Assembly: GCA_013399855.1 (NCBI GenBank)
Contig: VXAY01002200.1
Span: 1,427,109 to 1,491,108 of the forward strand
DNA: 64,000 bases
Direction: 5' to 3'
Source: Oxyruncus cristatus
Lineage: Eukaryota > Chordata > Aves > Passeriformes > Cotingidae
Shown: piece after piece, positions 8,701 through 22,092 of the stretch
How positions within the stretch are numbered: position 1 is the first letter of the stretch
Layout: the number at the start of each line of letters is the position of its first letter
Notes under the pieces: generated by a model
The model's input: the letters and a program-made list of their open reading frames with translations, nothing else
The model's database searches: none
What the model was told of the DNA's origin: nothing
Made by a program: the position numbers and the translations under genes

Positions 8701-11689
8701 ATCTTCCTCATAAGGGCTTTTTTTAGGTGCTTATTTGGGAATTTATTGGCATCGCCTCTGGGGCAACTGCTGTAGTCGCAATGCTATGATATAAAACATA
8801 AGCACTCTCACTATCACTCCCCTAACTGCTTCTCTCCCTCACCAGGTATTTTTAGTGCCTTCTGGAACCACCTGTTAAGCAACTTGCCTTTAATCCTAAG
8901 ATCATTCACTGCAAGTCTGGTAACACATCCACATCCACATTTGAGATGATAAGACATGATAAACCCTCACTTGTTAAGATGGTGTGTCTGAAATCAGACC
9001 TAATAACTGCTGAAAGGTGACAACTTAAAGCACTCCTGAGTTGTGACAGAACATTTGAATGCTTCAAGCCTGTTTTTAGAGTGAGTGTAAATGCCAGCAA
9101 AGGTGTTCGACTTCTGTGACTTTGTTTTAATGGTGACTGAAAGCAACATCTTTTAGGTTACCCCTGAGAGACAGTACATACAATTACCATTTCAGCTCCC
9201 CGATAACATCAGCAATCATTTGAGAGTCTGAAATTCCTAAATCTAGATTAGAGCTCCAGTCCATTTCCTCTCCAGCTACATAATACAAGCATGGGTGCTC
9301 CATCTCACAGTACAAGCGATTCATTCCCTTTGCATTACTTTATAGTTGGCACGTTTTTAGTCACCTTATGCAATACTGTGATTGACATACAGATGTAAAG
9401 CACTCTATGCTGACTGAATAGATTTGTCACTGAACAAAGCTGTTCCAGCAGTTACGCCATAACCCTCCTCCTGGGAGCTAAGGCACTGAACTCTAGGCTC
9501 TGACATCCAGTCTGAGGTCTATAGAACTAAAAGGTAGGTGTTGCAGGCCTTCAGAGCTTCTCCAGCTTTCTTCCTCCATTTCAGCTCACCATTTAACAGG
9601 TTTGGGGTAGTGTGAAGATCTTCAGTATATTAATGGCATAAAAGTCAAGTTGGAAAGAAATCGTGCTCTACTATCAGGTTATTGGTGTCTACGGTTTTCA
9701 AGAGGGAAATGAAATAACACGGATATCAAAAATTACGGTAAGCAGCAAATGCACGTGAATTTCTGCTATGGTCTTAGAGGCCGTTTATTAATCTTGCAGT
9801 ACATTACTAGTTTGCATGTTATTATATGTGGCAAGTATAGGTCAGGGAAATTCCACTGATTTCAGAACCTACACTGACACTTACCAAAGCAAGATCTAGA
9901 TCAAATACCTGCTGCTCTTCTGAAGGACACACCACATGTCAAATAGTTATAGGACCCATAAAAACACCGAGTGTTTCCCCTTCTCTGGACTGGAGTATTT
10001 CAAAGTTACCATGCAGCATGATATGCACTGATGGATTATTATTTAGTGAGCATTATCTCAGAACTACTTCCCTGTTCTTCCTCAAATGCTTTTTGCACTG
10101 ACACTCAATATATAAATGCATTACTAGAAGTAGATTCTCCCTGAAGCAGTATTTCCTCTGATCCTTGTGCATACTGGTGGCACAAAGCCCCACATATAAA
10201 TGATTGAAATAAACATACAGAAAGAGTAAAAAAACCTACTAACCCTCCAGATAAATATTCAAGTATCAGAAAAAATGAGTAAATAAACCCAAGTTCCCTA
10301 AATTTAAAGCTCCTCTGAGCTTTTCCTCTTTCCTCCTCAATATCGTAAGTTCAAAGTGAGAGCATCTCACAGAAAAAATTTAACACTGAGATGCTCTCCC
10401 TTTCCTCTTCCTTTGATTTCTTCTTCTTGGACTGTTCTTCACCTCTTTGCTTGTGATCACACTTGAAATTTAAGCTGTAAGCCCATGGCACATGAATGGA
10501 ATTCCTCTATGCTCTGACTTTTAAATTTTTCTGAATAGCATGGAACAGATACAATGGTAAGTAAAATTGTACTGAGCTGGCAGAGGCAGTCCTTGCATTT
10601 TCACTGCTCAGATTTGTGCAAGCAAAACAGTATGTATTATTACACCACGCAAGAAGTGAGTGAGAACTCTAAGTGAAATCACTGGTATTTTATTACCAGA
10701 AAGCAAATTTTCCATTGGGTATAATCCATCTATTGAACATTTCAGAATTTCAGATACAGGCAAGGTTTAGTATCTACCTCTATGCTTCTTACTAACCTGA
10801 AATTTCTAAAACATTTCTGATGAGTTCAAATGTGGTCACGAGACATGAGATTTTAGAAGTTATCATGTTGCACAACTGGATTATCATGGAGTCAAGAAAT
10901 AAAGGAACTGACTGAATTGAACTAAATGCCATTGAGGGAGAACATCTCTTTAAGCTTGGGTGCAGTGCTGGAACAGGAATAATGACTAAAAACTTGCTCA
11001 TAGATTTATTTTGCTGAAAAATTCTTACCATCTAAGCAAAATTCTAAGGTTTTTAATCATTCTTCCCATAGAAACAAAGGGGAAAGAATTAATACATTTT
11101 AAGATGGCATCTTATTAGATAATGTGATTGAATGCAAGATCAAGGAAATGGAAGTAGCATCTAGATGCTCCCTTCCTGACCTATATGTTCATACAAATAC
11201 TAAAAACGTGCTGGCAGCCATCAATATGCTCACTTAAGGGAGAATTATCCCATGGCAGTAACAATAAATTGCCCTAAGTATTATCCCTAAGTGTATAATA
11301 ATAATAAAAAATTATTTCAATGTAACACTCCGTTTCCTTTCTAGACTTTATAGACTCAGTGCTGACCTAAAAACCAGGCTGATATAAAAGCAAGAATTAC
11401 ATCCTGCAAAGACTTTTGCAATGGAATAAAATGTAGATCTTTTAAAAATATATGTATGGATCAGATGACAGACACAGAAAGAGATAAGATCTTATCCTCA
11501 AGCATTTGCTGATTAGAAAGGCAGATATTTATAACAGGAAAGGTCTATACCTGATGCTCTTTCTGATTTAGACACCTCCTCCCTCAGCTGAGTGCTTTAC
11601 TGTAGGGCTAAGGGTCAGTGTCTCTCAGTATTTCCTTCTGCAGTTGTTGCCATTTTTATATATAGTGAAATACCCACTGGACAGAGAGA

Positions 11690-11815
11690 GAGAGGGAAAC
11701 TGATTCCAGAGCTACAGGTCAATCACTCAGTAGGCCAAGAGTCAGTCAAATTCTGATTTTAAATCACCAAGACTGAAACCCAGGTCTCTTATACTCCAGG
11801 TTACTCTCAATGAAG
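11690..11815 (+). repeat. Possible MIR-like SINE fragment
   Basis: Loose resemblance to the 3' half of a CORE/MIR-type SINE: an AAACTGA...CAGAG stretch, then sequence ending GAAACCCAGGTCTC. Highly diverged. Confidence 0.3.
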
Positions 11816-14800
11816 AAGAGTTGCTTAGGGGGGTGGGTTGATTCCTCTTTCATTTTAACTATGAAGGAGTCCATGTCAGATCTCTGAATGCCAAACAAAG
11901 AAACTTCTTGTTTTGATCAATCACATTAGAAAGGTAATTATTTCATCAAAGAAACCAGACCTATTGGCAATTGATGTTTTTCATTAATCCACTAACAGGA
12001 TTACTTATTGTCCACACAAGTTTCTGCATTTACAAAATTCTTGACCTGAAAAAGTCATTCCAGACCGAGGAAGAAAAGTTCTGATGGTTTCATTCATTCT
12101 GGAGTTAGTCCTTCTTTACAAACAAGCAAGGACACTAGCTGTAACGGTAATTTTACGATCTGAATATTGATCTTGGGTACCACACAACTCCCATTGCTAC
12201 GGTATGTGATCATTTGGTTCATCTACTTTGCTTCTCTAGCTTGTTTATCTTTCAAAAAACTCTGTGAAAGAGTAACTCATTCCATTCTCAGGCCCTCATC
12301 TCCTAATCCTTCAAAGCTACAAGTGGGCTAGCTCACTCCTGAGCAAGTCAGCTAGTTCCTTCCAGAAAATATCCAGACAAGACAGCCCCAAAGGGACAAA
12401 GCCGTGCCAGGTTTCTCTTATCACGATAGTCCTTCAACCCTACCCAAAATTCAGCTCTCATTCACACAAATGCCTTAACGTATTCATGTCACTCCTTTGG
12501 GGCTGCAACTTGTTACCTCAGCATCATGCCATGAAGACATTACTCTGGCAGTCTAAAACGCAGCTGTTTGAACTGAAAAAAGCACAAAAAGACAATAATG
12601 ATGTTTTAGCGCCACAAGAGATGCAGGGCAGTTGAGTGCTTTGCACTCAACTGGACATGGCTGTTTTGCTCCATAGGGTACCAGCCCAGAGCAGCATGGA
12701 TTTGAGCCAGTCCACATTCCTTAGTCTCTTCTTGCACAGTCCACAAACACAACATACAGATAACTGAATTACAGACATAGGTGTAAGGTCCAGACCCACA
12801 AAGTTTTAGGCACCTAACTCCCTGTGATCTCTTTTGAAACTAAATGACTTGATCTAATACGAGAAGAGGGTAACAAAGCAAAGAACTAAACCTAGGTCTC
12901 CTGAACTTCAAATGACCTTCCTAAGTGCTGGATCCTCTTTCATTTCTTTACTAGTCAAAGGCCTGTCTAGAAGGAATTTTGCATAAATGAAAAGATCATA
13001 TCCCACACACACCACTAAACTGTCATAACACCAATCCCACTTTCAGTTGGAAATTTCAACTCTTGTGCTGAAGTTGTTTTCCCATAATTAGTCAGTAAAG
13101 GGGATTTTAATTTTTTTTTTTTACATTAAAAATATAAAGAAAAATACACTAATGCTATTTTTCAGCTGATTCTTTGCCAACACTGCTAAGTATAAAGATG
13201 AAAATAGGCCAGCTAAGAAGTCAGATACAACCGAAGAGAAACCCAGATCTGCAAATCACTTATGTGACTCCACAGAAGAAACTTCAACTATTTCCTCAAG
13301 TTTCACCACTGTTATATGTTGAGAAGTAAAATTGTCTGCCTCAGTGTGATGTTGTGAGGATTAATTGGATGAAACTTGCCAAGCATTATATTACTCAGTG
13401 TCTCATTGCAGCTTGTTTTCTTATCCTACTAAAAGCAAATCAAACTCTTTCCTGGAACCTCCAAATAGACTGTTTTATGAATTTAAAGAGAATTCCTTTC
13501 ACAGTGGCATTTTTTCTATCTCAAACTGCATCTAAAATAACATCTTTTTACATAATTATTTCTCAGCATATGCATGGCTTAAAATACATGTATCAACAGG
13601 GCATATGGTGTCTACTTGAACATTAAAATCATCTCCTTTCAAAATATTTGCTTACTGATAACAACTATAAATTCATCCTTGCAAAATGTTAAATCATGAT
13701 ATATACTTTTTCCTTCCAAAGCCTCAGAGATTTTTTTTTTCTTCAGTGGAGAAGGCAAGAAAGATCTTTACAGCTGCAGTATTGCTGCTTTCCAAACTAC
13801 ATTTACAATGACTGCTTTCCTGTGACAAAAAGTTGCCTACAGTACTATTGAGTCTCAACATGATTTGTCCCCCACAGAAAAATATTATCTTTCCTACATT
13901 TGCCAGATTCACTCCTTAAACTGTTTGGCATAACCAGCAATACTGTCATTCACTCAAATCTTCGCACTTTCCACCAAACCACTACTGCAGTGTGCATCTG
14001 TTGGGTGTTCATAGAGCCCATATTTATCAAGGATTCCAAAGTGCATGTTGTCAGCTGCTACAAAAAAGCTATGAGACCTGTCATCCATCCTTTGTGCGCC
14101 AAATGTGGCACTAAATAACCTTCAGCAAATACAGCAGCGGCAGCTAGGGTCATAGGAGTAGAGATGATACCTCCTGATTATCTCTCTTCACAGAGTATCA
14201 GAAATTTAAACTGTTACACAGAGACAAAAGACAGATCTTAGTTTCATTCTGTGAAAGCAAAATTCTCATACTCTGTGCCAGAAGATGCCTTTGAGATAGA
14301 TAGATATATATACTGGCATGAAATAAAAAGACTTAGTAATACAACTTCAAACAGAAGGTGGGATTTTAAACCTACAGAAGGTACAAAATGCAAAGTTACA
14401 ATTCTGCAGTAATCAAGGCTTAGTTCCTATGGGCTCACTCCTGTAAGGTTCTGTACTGTGGTTATGCTCTAATAAGGAAGTGAAACATGACAGCAATCTC
14501 ACTAATTTCAAAGGATATACTCATGCAATTTAATTTAAGCAACTTGCTTAAGCATTTCACTTATTCAAAAGATCACCAAGCACTTTGCAGACCCAGGAAC
14601 CCTACAAGTAAGGAAGGGATCAGTCATGTAGTGTTAAGGTCAAAAAATTTTCCTTACAAACCACACATGCAATCATTTAGAACTTTCTGGTATTAGCAGA
14701 TTCAGTGAATATCCCTCCAAGTGCTCAGTTATTTGGAAAAGATAATGTAGCCACCTGGGGGTACAAGAAATGGTTAAAAAAAAAAAAAAGAAAAATTAGC

Positions 14801-16289
14801 CAAAACTCCTTTCTACTGCTTACATTCTAAGAAGGTTTAGAGGAAAAATGAAAATGTTTTCCGTTAAAAGTAAGAAGTGGGAATTTAGGAAACTAGGATA
14901 GTTCAGAAAACAGACTTCAGAAAAATCACTTGCTGTTCACATAAAACCTGTCTGACAGTGTTTTGACACATATCATCAGAGGTGGAGATTTTGCATCACT
15001 TTGCACAAACTCCAGCTAAAGTAGCTGCATAATAAAGGCTCACATATTGAGAGAAAATGCCTGAAAACTGTCTGAAAGATGAGCAGAACAGAAACTGCTC
15101 CAAGGCATGATATAAACCTTACTGCCAGACATGCACTTGCCCGATTTCATTTCTGCACCTTAGCTGCTGCTGAAGTTCAAGGCTAAGAAGGCCTCCTTCC
15201 CACAGAACTGCCAAGAGAAGAAGACAAGCTGAAGGTGATATAGCTCTGTTCTCCTCCCTGAATATTAGAGCTACCTACGGTACTGCCTGTCACCTGTCAG
15301 GGGGCAGGGAACAACCATGCAGCTCCCTTTCATCACTGTGGCAGCAAATATCAAGAGGAAAACATGTTAGCTTTCTTAATTTTCTGTTAAAATAAGGTTG
15401 TATTTAACTGCTTCACACTCTGCACCATACCTAAAAACTGTATTGAGAAAGTTTTTCTCCTTAAAATCCTAGTTAATTTTTAAGTAGCAAGACAATGTGA
15501 GAATATAATGCTTCCCTGTTCAGCTATTCTAGATTACAAACGTTGAACTCTGAATAAAAGATACATAATGATTAATGGTAACACATCCTGGAAGGCAAAT
15601 CATTTTAGCATCCACCCCATCTGCTCCTTTGAGATGAAAAGACTGGAACAAAAGAAAACCCCAGGAAAGCCCCTCTGAGAAAACTTGGCTGGAGTTTTTA
15701 CATTTTACGTGATTTAGCAACAAAACCAAAGCCCAGACAAGAGCTAAAAATTGGACCACAACCATATATGTGTTCTTGAAACAGGCCAGGAATTTCGAAC
15801 TAAGCTGTGCACAAACGTGGCAAGACTAATGATTGAAAACAAAACATTAACCAGGTAGTTGTTACTGAAGTTACTGATACGTGTAACTCGCATCAAGCAG
15901 TTTGAAAGTGTGCCCCAATTTGTAGACACACTGTAATATGCTGTAAGATGAGACCAGAACTGGAGGGCTCATGCTTTTGAAATCATAACTCATACAGGAG
16001 AAACTAAAGAATACACAGCTGACTCAATGTAAGCACGGATATTGAATATTTAACAGGATGACCTTAATGTTCTCTTTACAAAAAAAAAAAAAAAACCCAA
16101 CAAAAAAAGCCCTAACACCAAAAACACATATATACACAGTGTGCTATAAGGTAAATCACCCTTTTATGGAAACTCGTAATGTCTTTTATGGACTTCATGA
16201 CTCTCCAGCCCAGTTGGTACTGCAACTCTGAAATTCCTGCCTCGGAGTCCAATCTTTCTTTATAGTAACACTATTTTTGACGTGGCATA

Positions 16290-16540
16290 CCACAGAATCA
16301 CAGGATTGGGTTGGAAATGACCTCTGGGATCACTGAGTGCAACCTATGACTGAACATCACCGTGTCAACCAGACCATGGCACCAAGTGCCACGTCCAGGC
16401 TTTCTTTAAACACCTCCAGGGACAGTGACTCCACCACCTCCCTGGGTGGTCCATTCCAATGTCTAATCACCCTTTCTGTGACGAAATTCCTTCTAATGTC
16501 CAACCTAAACCTCCCCTGGAGCCGCTTTAAGACTATATCT
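16290..16540 (-). mobile_element. CR1 LINE, 3' end
   Basis: In plus-strand reading it starts with ACAGAATCACAGGATTGGGTTGGAA-type sequence and runs through CCACCTCCCTGGG and CCATTCCAATG to CCTCCCCTGGAGC. This is the reverse complement of the CR1 ORF2 C terminus and 3' UTR, so the element points to the minus strand. It is 5'-truncated, as is usual for CR1. Confidence 0.9.
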
Positions 16541-19000
16541 AGTACTTTAGATAATACTGACAGTGCTCAATTATATATCTCAACATAATAATTTACTATG
16601 TAGAGTTCAGCAATGAGAAGATGCTTTTTGTACCAGATGGAGTACATGTGTTTAGTCTCTCACAAAGATGTTAAGACCAGAGGCCCTGTAAAAATTCCTA
16701 TAAGAATGTAACTGTCATTTTCAAGCTTGTGAATATATTTTTGATATTCAGTTCCATGTGTCTTTTTAAGGGTTAGGTATGAGTGACAAAAACACACAAA
16801 AGGAGAGAGGGAAGATAAGTGCAACGACAGAGATGACATAACTACAATAAACAGAGAAACTAGACAGTCTTAAAGGTTCCAGGTCACTGTATCATATAGA
16901 AGCAAATTTAAGTATGTTAATATAAACAGACTCCACTGATCTTCAGTCATCCATTATTACTCAACAATTTCTAGAAACCTTCCTGGTAAAAGAGCCTTTT
17001 AAAGAGGAAAGGAGTGTAGGAAAATAACTTCATATTGTATCAACAGATTACGTAGGCAGAAGACACAACACTAACGCAAGTTTAAGGCAGCAGAATTGTG
17101 CTTGCTTTCAAAAATTTAACTTTGTATTTCCCGCCTATCTGCAGACCTGAGGTGACACTTCATTGCCAGAGAAGGTGACTGCACCAGACTGTTCCCTTGT
17201 CTACATATTCACTGTATTGCATCCAAGACTGTTTGAGAAAGCTAAGTAAAAATTTTCCATTAAACCTTTTAAAATTCATTAAATACGTGAAGAGGAGCAA
17301 ATGTGATCAAAACCAACATGAATTCTACAAACCCCAAGCTGACCCAGCTGATAAACAGTCCTTGTACAGAACACAGCAGTCCACCCAACATCATCATGCA
17401 TTTCATTTTGGGCACAGTCTGACCTCTGTACACAACCAAAACAAAAGTCAAGTGGCTAGTAAGACAAATCTGGATTTCAGGCATTAGTAGCAGAATGATG
17501 TCCTCATATTTTTTTAAGAATAATTTTTATTAGGTTTATTTAATTTGGGGTTTTTTTTCAACAGGTCTGCCAGTTAGAACTTAGTCCCACAGTTTGAACT
17601 GAATCTATTCCTAGGGCATACACCCCTTCCTCAGGCAATTACAGGGTGGAAAGTAAAGCCAAAGTCAGTTATCAAGATTTTTATCTTCTTAGCTACAAAC
17701 ACCTGGAAATTAGAAATTACAACATAATGGCGGGGCAGTAATAATTTTATGGTTATGTAGGGAGTGAAAATTACACTGTTTTGTGGTCTACAACTTGGTA
17801 TGTTCATTCTTAGAGTAGTGCTAAGATCTATTAAACTCAGAGATCAGTGCTAATACTCAAATCCAAATCTTAAAACCCATAAAGATGAGAAACAAATATA
17901 TTAAGCCCTCAAGCTCTAACCCTAGGGAGTCTTGAGACACAAGATTGGAAGTTCACCTTGTCAAACATGCCCTCACACCCCATAAATCTCTATAGGGAAG
18001 TAATCCCAAGTCCAGTGAAATCAGTGGGCAAATTCTTTCTGCTGCTTTCAGTGAAGTTTGACTAGGGCTCCAAAGAAAACCAAAACTCAAGAAGAGCTAC
18101 AGGAGAGCATCCAGAATATCCTTTTCCAATGGTATAAATCATTAATCTATGACTCCTGAAGTTCCTGAGATACCAGTTTATGTCGAAATCAACATGTAGG
18201 GTGGGAGGGAATAGGTACAGAGGTCAAGGGACAGTAAGCAGAATAATATGATTTCAAAACATAATCATGATTGGGGAAGAGCGACACAAATAGTGTCAGA
18301 GCTCATGAACTTTCCTAGAACCAGTAATCAGAGTGATATTTTAATGGCTGCTCTATGTGTGGGGCAATAAAAGCATACAATTTTGTTGTGTTGCATAAAT
18401 AACAGAACTGTTCACTCTCCAACTTTTCTGCTAATTCAAGCAGAAATAACTTGAAATTTTAACACTAGAAAAATTACGTGAATTAAAAAAAACAGATTTT
18501 AATAAGTTGCAGTGTTTCATGGTGCGTGCACGAAAGCTGTAAACCTGAGAACACATACAGTAAGCATTTTCCAACAATATAGTTCTACGATTAAAGCAAA
18601 GGTCTCCTTAGAGTTGCAACACATCCTAAGTTGTGAAACAGGAGCAATTTGTTTAAGTGACAAATGAAAACAGCTTACCTAATCCTTTTAGAAGATCCTA
18701 TCAATTAAGAAAATAAATGCAAAAGGTCTTCAAATGACAAAGCCCACCTCTCAAAAAGAAAATGGGGTTTTCATGAGATTTGTATTCAAACACAGCAGGA
18801 ACTGTGGGAGCCTAAATAAAACTACCAAAGTAATTACATGGGTCTTTTTTCTACATATATATCAATTTTAAAAAGTTTTAAAGTAAGAACACTAACACTA
18901 GTTTAAGCCATAACTGGCAGTTCTATATTTTAGGGCAGTTAGTCACATCTTACCATTGAGCATTCAAAGAATCTCCTTTTTTTTAACAAATCAGACTTAC

Positions 19001-19154
19001 ATTGCTTTTTCATCTCTTTAAGCTGATCCATAAAATACACGTATTTTTCATTGTTTTTCAAATCTGAGTCACTGTTCTTGCTCTCAATTTCAGTTAATTT
19101 TTCTTGCACCAACTTTTCTAAATCTGGTATAATTTCTGGTTTTTCTCGTTTTAC
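19001..19154 (-). CDS. NSMCE2: NSMCE2 internal coding exon (SMC5-binding helical region)
   Basis: NSMCE2/MMS21 is the SUMO E3 ligase of the SMC5/6 complex and acts in nuclear DNA repair and chromosome maintenance. On the minus strand this 154 bp exon starts after TTCCTTACAG and ends before GTAAGTCTGA, both good splice sites. It reads 51 codons plus one base, beginning VKREKPEIIPDLEKL and including ESKNSDSDLKNNEKYV and QLKEMKKQ. This matches vertebrate NSMCE2, where the same segment has VKEERPEKIPDL, SKNSDADFQNNEKFV and QLKELKKQ. The leftover T fits the conserved Cys codon that follows KKQ in human. The segment is the helix just before the SP-RING domain; it holds no catalytic residues. It joins in phase 0 to the exon at 50963-51069. 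Confidence 0.95.
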
Positions 19155-21579
19155 CTGTAAGGAACAAGAAATAGAATGTTATTCATTATGACACATTTTA
19201 ATACAAAGCAAAAGACATCAAGCAAAAATTCATTAGCATAATCTCAGTTTCTTTTGACTACAGTTACGCTTCCTGCTCTGAAGCCATAACCTCCAGGTAA
19301 TTATTCATTTCAGTAAAAGTAAATATGAAATGTAGAGATTAACTTCTCAGTATCATTTAACTCAGTTTCTGGGTATTTCTCACACTAACAATAGGGAAAA
19401 CCGAACCTTGTAGTCAAATTTACTCCCCCGAGGAGTGAAAGTAAACATGTTAACAACAACCAGCATGACACGGCATGAAGGAAAGCAAAGAATACAACTG
19501 TCCAGAAAGTGAGATGATTAAAAAGCAGAAATAACTTATAGAGTTTTCTTAAAACCTCCACTTTCTCACCATTTTGGAGTCAGCTTTACAGAAACTTAAG
19601 ATTCTACATGCATGATTAGTGTGATAACACCAGCAAAAGCAGTACATAGGCTAATGTGAAAGGAAACAACCCCAATTTATTTGTTCTATGTGAACAAGAA
19701 GCATTATGCCACACAGGCAGGCAAAAACACAGTTTCTTGAAAAACACTTGTTTGCAGCAATTACATCTGAATTGATGTAAAGAATAAATACCTATAAATA
19801 AAAGGGAGGTCATCACATAGGCAATATTAAGATATTCTAAGAATGCAAAAAGCACTTTGGGAACCCCCTAAAAACAGTAATTCGGGTTTTCCCTTCTGTT
19901 TCTCAAGTCAACATTAAATTCTAGGGAACTGTACCTTTGACAGGTCTTCAAAAGTTCTGGATTACAGGTGGCGTGGACTGTGCTGTGCAATGATGGCCAG
20001 CAACAGCACAAAGTTGGAAAGAAGGTGGACAACTGTCAAAGCTGTAATACTCAGCATTTTCTGAATCAGACAAAAGCCATTTCTATCCCAAAATTGTGAC
20101 AAAACAGGACAAACTGAAAAAAAAGGAGGTAAGCAACATTTCTGCTGAGCCACTCTTCCCCTACCACACACATTAAATTCTGCCACTCACCAAACCATGC
20201 TACTATTCATTGTGAAACACAGGAAAAGAGGCTACTGAGAAAAAAACAGTCCACTTCATCAAATTGTTTAAACTTCGAAAGTTTACAGACACTTTGGAAA
20301 TCCTACAGATATTTTATTTCAGGAGCAAAAGGAATAATCAATGTTGATGTAAAAATGGACTCTGCAGATATATAAATTTTCTGCTACCAGAAAATTTTAC
20401 TTTCCCTTAATCAAAACAAAGCAATCCATAAAACTATTACTTCTTCCAGGAGTAGAGCCAGTTTGGCACATTTACTTCAGGCAGATACAACTTGTGGCAA
20501 GAAGAAATGTAAGAAAAAAATATGCACTGCCAGGTGATAGCATGCAGTTTTCAAAGGCACCTAGAGATAAAAAATCACCAACCACAACATCCGACTGTGA
20601 ATGGTAATACCTTGGTACCAAAGGAACACAGTGACTATGAAAGACTAACAGCACGTCATTAGAGATGCTCAGAGTGGTGCATAAAGCCAAGCAGTAGCAT
20701 AGAGTCCTTATTCTATGAAATCTGACAAAATGAGCAAAGGAAAACAGAACATCCTGTGTCCAGTGCAGTGGGGACAACTGTACACACTCAAATGACTTGC
20801 CTGTGTCAACATCACAGCAAACTGCTGCAACAGAGGGCCTGTCACAAACTCAACTAGAACCGTTCAGTACTCATCTGGAGGAGATACTTGGCCTTCGGGT
20901 GTAAGCAAGCACAAGAAAACAGTTACTAAATCAAAACATATTTAAAATCCAAGACATTATAGAAGAACGATTTGATCTGGAGCACATGTAGTGCAAACAT
21001 ACTCCTTTCTGCAACATCAGGTTGTTTTTACTGACATTCCAACATTTTCTCTTTAACATAAAAATGCCATGTAGACACACTCACAAGCGTAGCCCAAATA
21101 ACAAGCCACCGCTAAGATTTGCCCTCATTATGAATGAAAGCACTAAGGCCAGATCCCATACGGAAGATCCAGTTGTGTAGACTAGAAGAGACCCTGCACA
21201 GCTTCTAAGTTGCTGATACTGACACGAAGAGTAAAAGAAATTATGTGGACATTCATCACAGGCATCCACTCGTAGCAAAGACAATGTCAATAATCTTTTC
21301 CTCTCCACAGGCACCACGTTACATGTTGACATAGTTACATCAGGCTGGTTTTATCTTTTTCTTGACTCATGGAAGATTTGAGTGCAGGTATGCATCAACA
21401 TACCATCTTCCATCGTCCCCTCTGAGTGAAAGGTGAAAAGAAGGGCACAGCCAAGGTTAGTTCAAACAGTGGTGCTCTCTACTGCAACTTCCAGAATTAA
21501 AAGACTTTGCACATATGAGCAGAGAAAAGGCAGCAACTGCAACTTATACTGTTATGACTGTTATGCAAAAAGGACATAT

Positions 21580-22092
21580 GTGTGAGAAGAGGCATTACAC
21601 CACTCTGCACTGGTGAGGCCCCACCTTGAGGCCTGTGTGCAGTTCTGGGTGCCACAATGTAAGAAAGATATAAATCTATTAGAAAGCAGACAAAAGGAGG
21701 GCCACAAAGATGGTGAGCATTCTAGAAGAGCCATATGTGGAGTGGCTGAGGTCACTTTGTTTATTCAGCAAAGAGGAAACTGAGGGGAGACCTCACTGCA
21801 GTTGGCAGCTTCCTCACGAGGGGAAGCAGAAAGGCAGGCATTGCTCTCTGCTCTCTGTGATCAGGGAATGGCATTAAGCTGTGTCAGGGGAGATTTAGGC
21901 TGGATATTAGGAAAAGGTTCTCCATGCAGAGGCTGGCCAGGCACTAGAACAGGCTCCCCACAGCACCAAGCCTGTCTGAGTTCAAGAAGTGTGATTCTTG
22001 GGGTTGTCTTGTGCAGGGCCAGGAGCTGGATTTGATGATCCTTGTGGGTCCCTTCTACTTCAGGATACTCTATGATTCCATGATTCTGTGAT
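21580..22092 (+). mobile_element. CR1 LINE, ORF2 C terminus and 3' UTR
   Basis: Starts near GGTGAGGCCCCACCTTGAGG and GTGCAGTTCTGGGTGCC (end of the RT region). It continues through GGAGACCTCACTGCAG and TTTAGGCTGGATATTAGG to the tail CTCTATGATTCCATGATTCTGTGATG, the CR1 octamer-like 3' end. It is 5'-truncated and on the plus strand, antisense to NSMCE2. Confidence 0.93.

Larger units (their letters stand above)
1..19000 (-). other. NSMCE2: NSMCE2 intron (3' of the 19001-19154 exon), partial
   Basis: This is the intron that follows the 154 bp exon on the minus strand; it begins with a GTAAG donor at 19000 and runs out of the window. Outside the ERV (1106-5778) and a CR1 3' end (16.3-16.5 kb) I see AT-rich sequence with no convincing exon. 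Weak repeat-like stretches include a purine-rich plus-strand tract around 7260-7400, MIR-like pieces near 11.7 kb, and sequences near 12.79-12.84 kb and 17.99-18.06 kb that resemble old sauropsid repeats. Homopolymer runs occur near 13.1, 14.8 and 16.1 kb. The next NSMCE2 exon (start of the SP-RING region) was looked for by eye and not found. Confidence 0.75.

Noticed and set aside
1..19000. Search for the NSMCE2 SP-RING exons on the minus strand
   Set aside because: No stretch with the expected Cys/His pattern and flanking splice sites was seen; they are probably outside the window.
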